From the NCBI GenBank assembly GCA_002633005.1, contig NMRA01000203.1:218015-282014 (forward strand): 64,000 nucleotides of DNA. Direction: 5' to 3'. The notes under the pieces were generated by a model. It was not told where the DNA came from. It saw only the letters and a program-made list of their open reading frames with translations, and did no database searches. A program made the position numbers and the translations under genes. The DNA is from Phoronis australis (taxonomy: Eukaryota > Phoronida > Phoronidae). Positions 36,301-45,036 of this stretch are shown one piece after another; positions within the stretch are counted from its first letter, which is position 1, and every line of letters begins with the position of its first letter.

Positions 36301-39300
36301 TCATTTTGTTCTCAACAAAGGTTTTTTCAAGAATTGTTTGAGGGCAGAACGTTTGTGGACGATATCTAGAGAACTGATAGACGCATTTCAATGAAACTTG
36401 ACTCAGAGGTATATGATGACAGCGCACTGGCACTGGGGGGACTCAACTACTGCAGCACTTCCTAGTTGCNAAACTTGATACAGATATGTGTGATTGCAAT
36501 GAGATGGACTATTCATTTTTGGGGTTATTTGACCATGGCAGCATTGTGAAAAGGGGCTTTCAAGTGTTGTTTGAGGGAAGAGAGTTTGCGGATGATATCT
36601 AGAGAAACAGTTGTCGGATTTCAATGAAACTATATGTGCAGGTGTATGATGATCATGCATAAGCTTCTTGGGATTTGCAGGTGGATTTGATCACTGCAGC
36701 GCTTCCTAGTGGTCATTTTGTTCTCAACAAGGGTTTTTTCAAGACGTTGTTTGAGGGAAGAGTATTTCCGGACGATATCTAGATAACTGATGGATGGATT
36801 TCAGTGAAACTTGACTCAGAGGTGTATGAAAATCGTGTGGAGGCTTTGTGTGATTTGCAAGCGGATTAATTTGACCTCTGCCACGCTTCTTAGTGGTCAT
36901 TTTGTTCTCAACAAAGGGTTTTTCAAGAATTGTTTGAGGGCAGAACGTTTGTGGACGATATCTAGAGAACTGATAGACGCATTTCAATGAAACTTGACTC
37001 AGAGGTATATGATGACAGCGCACTGGCACTGGGGGGACTCAACTACTGCAGCACTTCCTAGTGGCCTCTAGTAACCTGATGTATCGTTGGTGCGTGTCAA
37101 TTCTTTAGCATTGATCTTGTTGTTATAGTGATTTATTGAATAATGCATTTACAAAATCTAAGTTGCCACTGATGCCTTTTGACACAAAAAACTGAATTAT
37201 GCATTTTGATATGTATGATTAATGCGTGCACTCGTTTTCAGCTTTCAGATGACTTCATCAAAACAAATCCAATGAAACAAATTCCAGCTTTAGTTATTAA
37301 TGGGATCACCTTAACACAATCAGTAAGTGTATGACATTTATTTCCACTTTTTCTTATATCACTTTGCAGAGGATCAGTAAAATATCAGTGGGGGGATTTT
37401 AACAAGACAATGGTGACTGATCACAGAAGACCCACAACTCTACTTGTCATTTACCTGTGTATGAAAGTATTTGTGCTTGGCAGTGGGTGACACAGATTAT
37501 GTATCAACTTTTCAAAAACTTTTTTGTGGTGTCCAACTATCCACTGGGCACTGCTGTTAATTGTTTCTTTCGTGATCTAGATGGTATTAGGAGTCCTCAG
37601 TTATGTGTGATATGCATTCATACAACCCTGTACTCTTTTTAATATTATCTTTTGGCCAAAAAGGCAGAATTCATTCTTGTGTGAGTTTTTTGAAAAATTT
37701 TGTGGTGGTGTGATATTTTTTTAGATGTAGCTGACTTAGCAAGCAGCAGAGTTTAAAATCCTGAATTTGTGTAGCTTTTGAAAACAAGTTACTGTTCCTG
37801 AAATTGATGTTCACATGCTCTTTTTCTTTGAGTAGTGGCCAAGGGTGCAAGGGTGCATGTTTGAAAATGAGATTGAGCGCAGATCAGAACCATTTATATT
37901 TTATCCCACAACAGTCAATCTTCTAATAAATTAAACTGCAAAATGTTATTTAATTTTTTGTTCTAGCCTCACATGGTTCTTTTTGTGACTGAAATAACCT
38001 TGTTCAGTGTTTGTACTGCTGTTCTTTTAGATGGCGATCCTGGAATATCTTGAAGAGGTTTACCCTGACCCCCCTCTGTTGCCGAAAGACCCTGAACAAA
38101 GAGCACAGGTATGGACTGTTCAGTTTGCATTTAGTGTTTATAAGTTTTTAATGAGGTGTCGACTGCACTTTCCAAGGTTTCTACCATCTGTGTTGTGCCC
38201 TTTGCCAATCATACCATTTGTGTTGTGCCCTTTGTCAATCATACTATCTGTGTTGTGCCCTTTGTCAATCATACCATCTGTGTTGTGCCCTTTGTCAATC
38301 ATACCATTTGTGTTGTGCCCTTTGTCAATCATACTATCTGTGTTGTGCCCTTTGTCAATCATACTATCTGTGTTGTGCCCTTTGTCAATCATAATAAATG
38401 AGTAAGTATAGGGTAGAGCAACCATTTTTTTTAAGTGCAGGCGGCCTGATACACGTTGTGCCAGATGTGCGCAGGCCTCACATGTGGGCCCATTGCAATG
38501 ATCACCTGGAACCATTTTTATGCTTTATTAATATATGGTTAAAACTGAGCTCAGGAGCTGGAATCCTGACTCAAGTGTCTAGCAGTGTCACCTGGTGGGA
38601 CTCGAACCCACGATCTCGAGTAAAGAAAGTGGGCACTCATCAACCAGGCCACACTGCCTCCTCGAGATCAACCATTGGATATGCTTGTCATTTTAGGTCC
38701 GCGCCATCGCTGAGACAGTCAACTCCGGGATTCAGCCTCTGCAGAATCTATCTGTTCTCAAACATTATGGGTTTGACAAGAAAACAGAATGGGCTCAACA
38801 CTTTATCAGCATAGGATTCCAAGGTACATTTCAGCAGATAATATTGCTATTCTTTGAATATTTTTAGAATGTGACAGAATATTGAAAGCACACCATTATG
38901 TTCTGCACGCTAGTGACACATTGCCATGACTACGTATTCTCTAAACTGACTCCAATATTTCAGGCTCAATGACCATATTAATACATTATTTTTCCAAAAT
39001 GAACCCTTTATGTTCATGCCATTTAATTCCAATTGCTGCTTTTACCATTTTATTTGTAATCTTGTTCCGTCCACCTAGTGTCTGGCATCTGCTGCATCTC
39101 CAAAACCCTTGATAGATTTTCAACAAAGTATGCAGACATGTTCCTGTTATGGATGGGACAGCACAAGCAAATTTTTTGTGCCCCGAAATGACATTTTTTT
39201 CCGTCAGTTACTATATCCATGGGGTTCCTGGAAGTATTGTGAATCATAAAATTTTGAAAGTTAGGTCTCTATTACGAAGATGACAGCACCTTTCCATTTT

Positions 39301-42300
39301 GAGACGGATTCCACATAATTTACGCCTTGTAGTGGTCAATTTTATTAGTCAATTTTGCATCATTCTGCTCCTGTAATTGCCAAACAGCTTAAAGCATCAT
39401 TATGAAATTGCACAGATGTGTTCCAATTGAGACGAACACGCCTGACATTGCTTTTTGGATAGTTCCAGTGGTGCCCCTTGGTGGCAATTTAAGTTTTTTT
39501 ACGTATACCATATCTTTATATCTAACAAATTGAAATTTTGTTGATATTTGGTAAATAGTTTTCTGCATAAGAGCTGACAAAATGCTCTCATTCTTGGATA
39601 GATTCAACATATTCTTCGTCAACTAGTGGCCATGTTTATTATTTTTGCATCTATTTCTGGAGCCCACCTCCCTAAACGCAAAAACGTTTGAAGGATCATA
39701 ATGAAATTTTACAGATGTGTACCTATTGACATTATGGTGGCTGACATAACATTTTGAACGGGCCCAAGTTCTTTTAAGTAAAAGTCCCCCTGATGTCAAA
39801 TTTATTTTTTTTTGTCCACGTCTCAATGTATACTAAGTTGATGGACTTTTATGCGCCCACATATTTATATGTGGACGCATTATGCCGTCATCTCCGTCCG
39901 GGCGGTGTCCATCAGCTGTTCTAGCTCCAAAACTGATTGACGTATGTTCATGAAATTTTGCACATGTGTTCCTTTTCTGGTTGGGACGGCATGGTATATA
40001 GGTATCTATTAGTGAGATGACGATATCCTCTCGTTTTCAAATAGATTCGACGTAGTTTGTGCCACCTAGTGGCCGTTTTTACTGTTTTTGAGTCTGTTTT
40101 TTAGCGTCCACCCCTCTATCACCCAAACCGCTCTTAGCATGATTGTGAAAATTGGCATGTATGTTCTTACTATGAAGAGGACAGTTGACGATGATTTTCC
40201 GACGACTTCGAGTACTGTGGCATCTCCTAGTGGCAGCTTTGTTTTTTTGCGCCTATGGCTATATCTCCTAAATCGTTTGCAGGATCTTTACTAAATTTCG
40301 TAAGTACATTTATATGATGATGACAACGGCCGACAACGACTTTCGGACAGATCTGATTACTGGTATGCCACCTAGTGGCAATTTTATTTTTTTACTATTA
40401 CCTCAGTATCTTTAAAGGTCCTCAACGTATTTTCATAAAATTTGATTTACTGGCTTCTGTTAGTAAGGTGACGCTATCTTTCTGTTTTCAGATAGATTTG
40501 ATTTAGTTTGCACCACCTAGTGGGCATAGTTACTGTTTTTGAGTCTATTTTTTGGCGTCCACCCATCTATCAACCAAACTGCTTTCAGGATAATTGTGAA
40601 AATTGGCATGTATGTTTTTACTATGAAGTGGAGGGCTGATGACTTCGACTACTGTGGCGCCTCCTAGTGATATTTTCATTTTTTGCGCCCATGGCTATAT
40701 CTCCTAAACCGTTTGTAGGATCTTTACTAAATTTAAGATGTGTGTTTATATGATGTTGACAATGGACGACGACGATTTTCGAATGGATCTGACTACTGGT
40801 GTGCCGGCTGGTGCCAATTTTAGTTTTACATTTATTTCAGTATCTTCAAAGGTACTCAACAGATTTTTATAAAATTTTGAATACGGGCATCTATTGGTGA
40901 GATGACGCTATCCTCCTGTTTTCGGATGGAATCAAGGTATTTTGTGTCACCTTATAGCAATTTTTGCTGTTTTCGAGTCCGTCTTTTGGCATTTACCCCT
41001 CTATCAAACAAATGAATGGTTTTGAAAATTGGCATATATGTTCTGAGTATGAAGAGGACAGTTGACAATGACAACTTCGACTATTGTGGCGCCTTCTAGT
41101 GGTAATTGTGTTTTGCTTTGCGCCCATAGGTGTATCTCCTAAACCCACTGCAGACTCTTTTATTAAATTTTATTAGTAAGTGTATTTATATGAAGCTAAC
41201 TACAGACAATGTGCTCCCTAGTGGCAATTTCATTTTATTCTGTTTTCCTTTGTTTTTCTGTTGTCTGTGACGGATTTCTATGAAATTTGGTTTATAGCTT
41301 TCTACGAAATAAGCAATAACATATTCCCGTTTTCGCATGGATTGTACGTTTTTGGGCCATATAGTGGCCATTTTAATGACACAAATAAACAACCCTAGAA
41401 GCACAGCATTTGCGATGCATTTGTGGGCGTATTTCAATGCTCCGCGTTTCTCTTGTCATGAAATGTGGCACAGTTGTTCTTAATGAGGAGAGTATGCCTG
41501 GTGTTTATTTTATGGGGTCCTCTTGTAGCAGTTTACCTTTTTTTGTGTATGGCACAATGTCTACCCATTTTTTGGATAATCACGAAATTTGGCACTTGCC
41601 TTGTTTCAGACAGATTTGCTTTTTCCTTAGTGGTCTTTTTATTTCACACAATACATGATACTAATAAACACTCCTAGGAACATACCATTTGTGGTGTTAG
41701 TAGTAGTTGTGAGTGAATTTCCACGCTTTATGTTGCTCTTGTATTTTTTCAGTGCAAGCTCATCAGAACACTATACCATTTTTTAAAACTGTTTTAGAAC
41801 AATTTTGTTTTTCACTCAAATGTTTAATTTAGTCACATTGTTTTTTGTATGCTTTGTAGCTCTGGAGGAAATGCTGACAAAAACATCTGGAAAGTACTGT
41901 TATGGTGATTCTGTTACATTTGCTGATTTGTTTGTAGTTCCCCAACTTTACAATGCAAACAGGTAAATATCCGTTAAGTCACATTTAACATATTGTTTCT
42001 GTCTGTAGGGTGCATGTTTGCTTAGTCCTTCTATTCATCTAAAGGACACATGAAAATATGATTATTTTAAATTTGTGGTATTAGCTTATTCTGACCATAG
42101 TCAGTTAAAGGGATCCCGGATTTTCAGAACCAGTTTGATGCAGTTGAGAAAACTTGTTCTCAAAATGCACCTAACATATAAGTGAATATTACCGTTATTC
42201 CTATATTAGATGCAAGGTACATATGAATTTTATTTCTGTGATGTTGGCCTATATTTACACCTTTAGGAGGCTTGTGAGGGAGGAATCATGAACATACATT

Positions 42301-42499
42301 TTGTAGGTACATATTCAAGCCCTTTGAAGGCTTTAATTAGAAAGCTGTTGAAACTTTGATTGCTTCTTTTTTCAGGTTTGAGGTAGACATGTCACCATTC
42401 CCCAACATTGTTAGAGTTTGTAACAATGTCTCTGAGTTAGGTGCCTTTATTAAAGCACATCCTTCTCAGCAACCTGACTTTCCAGAACAGTCATGTTAA
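22792..42499 (+). CDS. GSTZ1: GSTZ1, maleylacetoacetate isomerase / glutathione S-transferase zeta (complete)
   Basis: This enzyme uses glutathione to isomerise maleylacetoacetate to fumarylacetoacetate in phenylalanine/tyrosine breakdown. Eight coding exons join in frame: 22792-22809, 27057-27108 (or its copy 32097-32148), 33442-33503, 37242-37322, 38031-38108, 38697-38823, 41860-41962 and 42376-42499. They total 645 nt, or 214 residues plus stop; human GSTZ1 is 216. The zeta-class signature SSCTWRVRIAL (residues 15-25) carries the Ser-Ser-Cys active-site motif. NPMKQIPAL holds the cis-proline, and TQS of the GSH site follows at 69-71. NSGIQPLQNLSVL (106-118), GKYCYGDSVTFADL and VPQLYNANRF are the C-terminal domain landmarks. 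The start ATGGCAG has a good Kozak context and follows the shared promoter. The gene is stretched over 20 kb by repeat-filled introns. Confidence 0.97.
23014..23608. mobile_element. MITE with ~10-bp target duplication in GSTZ1 intron 1
   Basis: Element 23024-23598 begins CTCGCTGGTTCCCTGCGTG and ends in its inverted copy CACGCAGGGAACCAGCGAG. Subterminal CAGCACGCAGGTATCAC is inverted as GTGATACCTGCGTGCTG. AGTACTGAGA flanks it at 23014-23023 and 23599-23608. It starts 215 bp after GSTZ1 exon 1. Confidence 0.85.
24246..24600 (-). repeat. Dispersed repeat, inverted relative to 58530-58890
   Basis: Shares, in reverse complement and with moderate divergence, AATTATGGTAGAA-like and AATTTTAGCAGCAGAATAAT stretches with 58530-58890. 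The second copy lies inside the 3.4-kb insertion near the right end, so this is probably a fragment of the same element family. Confidence 0.65.
24671..24826. repeat. Tandem duplication of a ~75-bp unit
   Basis: CATGGGCGT(C/T)G(T/C)A(A/G)CACTGAA...GTGGGGG is repeated twice, each copy followed by a GTGC(A/G)CTGCC stretch. Confidence 0.75.
27057..27108 (+). CDS. GSTZ1: GSTZ1 exon 2, copy A (active-site motif)
   Basis: 52 nt encoding PILYSYYRSSCTWRVRI plus the first base of the next Ala. Acceptor TTGTTTCAG, donor ATTG|GTGAGT. Phase 0 in and phase 1 out, so only one copy can be included. It lies inside duplicated block 25511-28100. Confidence 0.9.
27409..28100. repeat. Paired ~130-bp direct repeats around ~435 bp (TRIM-like?)
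   Basis: CATCTTGCAGAGTCTTAGTT...GCAAAATAGATTACGATAAA occurs at about 27409-27530 and again at 27966-28100. Both contain AATAAA. The same arrangement recurs in copy B (about 32446-32577 and 33017-33143). It resembles a small LTR element, but I find no primer-binding site or target duplication. Confidence 0.5.
28440..28650. repeat. Decayed relative of the Mutator-like arm
   Basis: Shares TTCTTTTCGGCAAATTATG, a GTAGAGAGATGCCTCTGAGG stretch and AACAAATACTCC with the arms of 21282-22179, in the same order. Located in GSTZ1 intron 2. Confidence 0.55.
28651..30556. other. GSTZ1 intron between the two exon 2 copies, no recognised feature
   Basis: Unique-looking AT-rich DNA separating the duplicated blocks. 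Short ORFs occur (for example 29447-29836 minus), but none has splice partners or a recognisable motif. Confidence 0.6.
30557..33143 (+). repeat. 2.6-kb duplicated block, copy B (with GSTZ1 exon 2B)
   Basis: Second copy of 25511-28100, offset 5046 bp at its left end. It continues into unique sequence after 33143, where copy A is cut by the N. Confidence 0.93.
32097..32148 (+). CDS. GSTZ1: GSTZ1 exon 2, copy B (identical peptide)
   Basis: A second 52-nt exon with the same acceptor and donor context, differing from copy A by one synonymous base (ACG for ACA, Thr). Splicing copies A and B together would add 52 nt and shift the frame, so they must be mutually exclusive if both exist in the genome. 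It lies inside block 30557-33143. Confidence 0.9.
33286..33348. repeat. CA/CACGCA microsatellite
   Basis: ACACACAC and GCACAC runs about 95 bp before GSTZ1 exon 3. The open frames through it are artefacts of the repeat. Confidence 0.95.
33442..33503 (+). CDS. GSTZ1: GSTZ1 exon 3
   Basis: Encodes (A)LAWKNVDYDFRAVHLAKGEQ. It completes the GCC Ala codon left by exon 2 and matches ALALKGIDYE...NLIKDGGQ. Acceptor TTTTCAG; donor CAG|GTTAGG, slightly off consensus. Phase 1 in, phase 0 out. Confidence 0.92.
33880..35536 (+). repeat. CTAGTGGC repeat element, full-length, plus orientation
   Basis: Starts TATGCCCCCACATATTTATA followed by CGTGGTCGCATATTGCCGTC and ends GTATTTCAACGCTCCGCGTT GCTCTTG. The ~150-bp modules each carry CCTAGTGGC. 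Exact CTCF core matches on the minus strand at 34501-34514 and 34962-34975, with one-mismatch sites near 34062, 34200 and 34352. Fills much of GSTZ1 intron 3. Confidence 0.85.
35875..37065. repeat. 595-bp near-identical repeat abutting an N
   Basis: 35875-36469 and 36471-37065 are colinear at an offset of 596 with only a few differences, separated by a single N at 36470. Each contains ~190-bp modules with CTTCCTAGTGGTCATTTTG. This looks like unmerged allelic or overlapping contig ends as much as a real tandem duplication. Confidence 0.93.
37242..37322 (+). CDS. GSTZ1: GSTZ1 exon 4 (cis-Pro / GSH-binding segment)
   Basis: Encodes LSDDFIKTNPMKQIPALVIN and GITLTQS. NPMKQxPAL...GxTLxQS is the conserved glutathione-site region. 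Acceptor GTTTTCAG, donor TCA|GTAAGT, phase 0 on both sides. Confidence 0.96.
38031..38108 (+). CDS. GSTZ1: GSTZ1 exon 5
   Basis: Encodes MAILEYLEEVYPDPPLLPKD and PEQRAQ, matching LAIMEYLEETRPxPxLLPxDPxxRA. Acceptor TTCTTTTAG, donor CAG|GTATGG, phase 0 on both sides. A 30-bp minisatellite begins about 80 bp downstream. Confidence 0.96.
38187..38396. repeat. 30-bp minisatellite, seven copies
   Basis: TGTGTTGTGCCCTTTGTCAA plus TCATAC(C/T)ATC units. The 30-bp period keeps several frames open, giving spurious repeat ORFs on both strands. It lies in GSTZ1 intron 5. Confidence 0.95.
38585..38662 (-). repeat. tRNA-like sequence (tRNA pseudogene or SINE)
   Basis: Minus strand reads GAGGCAGTGTGGCCTGGTTG, then GATCGTGGGTTCGAGTCCCA CC. 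The B box GGTTCGAGTCC is perfect and the A box is recognisable, but the arms do not fold into a complete cloverleaf. It ends just before GSTZ1 exon 6. Confidence 0.55.
38697..38823 (+). CDS. GSTZ1: GSTZ1 exon 6 (start of C-terminal domain)
   Basis: Encodes VRAIAETVNSGIQPLQNLSV and on to WAQHFISIGFQ. SGIQPLQNLSVL is essentially invariant in the zeta class. Acceptor CATTTTAG, donor CAAG|GTACAT, phase 0 in and phase 1 out. Confidence 0.97.
39050..41745 (+). repeat. CTAGTGGC repeat elements, plus orientation (one fragment, one full, one tail)
   Basis: 39050-39848 is a degenerate copy. 39849-41458 is full length, from GCGCCCACATATTTATATGT to CAATGCTCCGCGTTTCTCTTG. 41459-41745 is a further 3' tail. 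An exact CTCF core match lies at 40059-40072 (minus strand), with near matches around 40224, 40368 and 41210. Together they fill GSTZ1 intron 6. Confidence 0.8.
41860..41962 (+). CDS. GSTZ1: GSTZ1 exon 7
   Basis: Encodes ALEEMLTKTSGKYCYGDSVT and FADLFVVPQLYNAN, matching ALExxLxxTAGKYCxGDxxxxADxxLVPQxxNA. Acceptor TTTGTAG, donor ACAG|GTAAAT, phase 1 in and phase 2 out. Confidence 0.97.
42376..42499 (+). CDS. GSTZ1: GSTZ1 exon 8 (C-terminus and stop)
   Basis: Completes Arg and encodes FEVDMSPFPNIVRVCNNVSE and LGAFIKAHPSQQPDFPEQSC, then TAA at 42497-42499. It matches RFxVDLSPYPTI...HPxxQPDxP. I cannot place the polyadenylation site; the nearest obvious AATAAA signals are kilobases downstream. 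Confidence 0.96.
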
Positions 42500-43000
42500 T
42501 GGTGAATGTTAATATATATACAAAAGTAATCCTGGTTTCTGTTTATGTGCCAACACAATTCTTTGTAAGGTGCATTTTGCGGTCTTCTTAGTGTTGGTTG
42601 GTGGTGGTGTAGTGGGTGGTCTGTTCACAATTGTTTTGTGGTTATTGTTCTCAAAACTAATTAATGGAATGAAAGGGGAATGCTATTTTTTGGAATTACG
42701 GCGTTTCTGGTCAATTTGGCATACTTTACTTACAGTACTGTGGAAAGTTTTTGAAACGTTTCTGCCAATTTTTGTTAAAGATATAGTTAACACAGTGTTT
42801 GTTTCCACTGTGTAACTTGTACTGCTCTGGTTTTATGCATTGCTGTTAGTATTTATTTATTTTTGAAATTATCCAAAAAGCTATACCTTTGATAATAAGT
42901 GAAATATCCCAAACTGGTCAGAAATGGCTTCAAAACGTAATGCCCCGTTTGTTTGAAATTTTTGACAAATGTGTGTATGTAAAGAAGGATTTTTTTCTTT

Positions 43001-43090
43001 TATTCAGTCACTTGACAGTACACCCCTTTTATTCAGTCACTTGACAGTACACCCCTTTTATTCAGTCACTTGACAGTACACCCCTTTTTT
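43001..43090. repeat. 29-bp tandem repeat, three copies
   Basis: TTTTATTCAGTCACTTGACA plus GTACACCCC repeated downstream of GSTZ1. Confidence 0.92.
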
Positions 43091-43249
43091 CTTCAGTTTT
43101 GGCTGTGCATTTGGTGGCTTTTCATTTTTGATGGCCCAATAGAATTCACTAAAATTTAGCTCATTTTCTGAGAGTGGGGAGCGTTTATTTTCAATTTCAC
43201 TCCATTCCATTAATGATAGCTGTTTCATCTATGTATTTAAAGCTTTTGA

Positions 43250-45036
43250 TTCGCCCACATATTTATATGTGCATATTGCTGTCATCTCTGTCTGGGCATC
43301 CGGCGTCCGCAGTTGTATCTCCTAAACCCCTCACAGGATTTTGATGAAATTTGGCAGGTGGGTTTTATGAAGCCGACGACAGATGATAGCGAATTTCTGA
43401 CGTATCCAACCACCTGTGTGCCCCCTAGTGGCAATTTTATTTTTTTACGTTTACCTCTGTATCTTCAAAGGTCCTCAACGGATTTTTGTGAAATGTGGCA
43501 CATGGACAACAATTTGTAGAATGCTATCTTGTTTTCAGATGGATTTGAGGTATTTTGCGCCACCTAGTGGCCACTTTTACTGCTCTCGAGTCTGTTTTTT
43601 GATGTCGATTTTCCGATGACTCTAGCTACTGTGGCACCTATTAGTGGCAGTTTTGTTTTTTTGTGCCCATGGCTTTATCTCCTTAACACTTTGCAGGATT
43701 TTTACTAAATTTAGCAAGATTAGTGTATTTATATGATGTTGACAACAACTTTCGGACGGATCTATATGCTGGTGTGCCTCCTAGTGGCAATTTTTATTTT
43801 TGCGTTTACCTCTATCTTCAAGAGTACTTGACGGATTTTCATAAAATTTGGAATATAGGCATCTATTGGTGAGATGATGCTATCCTTCTGTTTTCGGAAG
43901 GATTTGGGGTATTTTGCGCTACCTAGTAGCCATTTTTGGTGTTTTCAAATCTTTTTTTTGTCGTCTGTCCCTCTATCAACCAAACCATTTTAAAGGTGAT
44001 TGCAAAAATTGGCATATCTGTTCTTGGTATGAAGAGGACGGTTGACGATGACAACTTTGACTGCTGTGGCGCCTCCTAGTGGCAGTTTTTTTGCGCCCGT
44101 AACTTTATGTCCTAAACCTACTGCAGGATCTTATCCTAAATGGATTTCAAAATAATATGAGATTTTCACAAAGTCAATTGAAATTGGGTGAAATTCATTT
44201 CAATGTTTGCTTTGCCAAAATAACTTTTAATTAGCTGTAATTAACGTTCAAAAACTCATGTTCCATGTGACAAATGGTATTTTTCAGATGGAACTTTGCA
44301 TTCTCACATGTGACATTTGAATGTTCCATGTTACATTTTTTTCAGCAGTCAGTTGTGCCATGTCATAATACAAGTGGTACATAGCATAAACAGTTCATTT
44401 GTGACGTGGAGTTTTCATACCAAAAAGGGTAATGAATTTTAAAAGGAATTTTGGCAGCTGCAGCAGTTAATGAAATTTATTCTTTTTACAAAACTGCTGA
44501 TATTTTTAAAACATTTTTGTGTTACAACTAATTATCAATAGATAATGTTTAGAACACTTTGGTCACAGATAACCAAAATATCAATAGATGCTAAAAATAG
44601 TCAAACGCATTTTTTACTTTATTTTCATAATTATGATTGACTTGCACTAATTACTTATGATCAAAAAATGTTTATTGTGAGGACTTTCTATAGATTCTAA
44701 GCTATTTCAGGCAATATTGTGAAATTAGCAAGTTTATTCATATGAAGTTGAGAACAGATGACGAATTTTATACGCATCCGACAAACGCTGTGCCCCCTAG
44801 TGGCAATTTATTTTTTTCAGTTTTTCTTTGTGTCTCTGAAGTTTCTTCACAGATTTTTTGAAAATTGGTAAATAGCTTTCTATTAAAGAAACGATGGCAT
44901 GTTTCCGTCTTCAGATGGACATGACGTATTTTGTGCCATCTAGTGGCCATTTTTATGATACAAATTGACATCCCTAGAAGCACACTGTTTGCGGTGCATT
45001 CATGAGCGCATTTCAAGGCTCCGCGTTGCTCTTGTT
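43250..45036 (+). repeat. CTAGTGGC repeat element, plus orientation, interrupted
   Basis: 5' part 43250-44130 and 3' tail about 44700-45036 (ending AAGGCTCCGCGTTGCTCTTG), split by about 570 bp of unrelated AT-rich DNA. Exact CTCF core matches on the minus strand at 43418-43431, 43557-43570, 44790-44803 and 44933-44946. Confidence 0.82.

Noticed and set aside
38138-38515. Long repeat-peptide ORFs on both strands
   Set aside because: Produced by a 30-bp minisatellite that keeps all frames open; the real coding exon here is 38031-38108.
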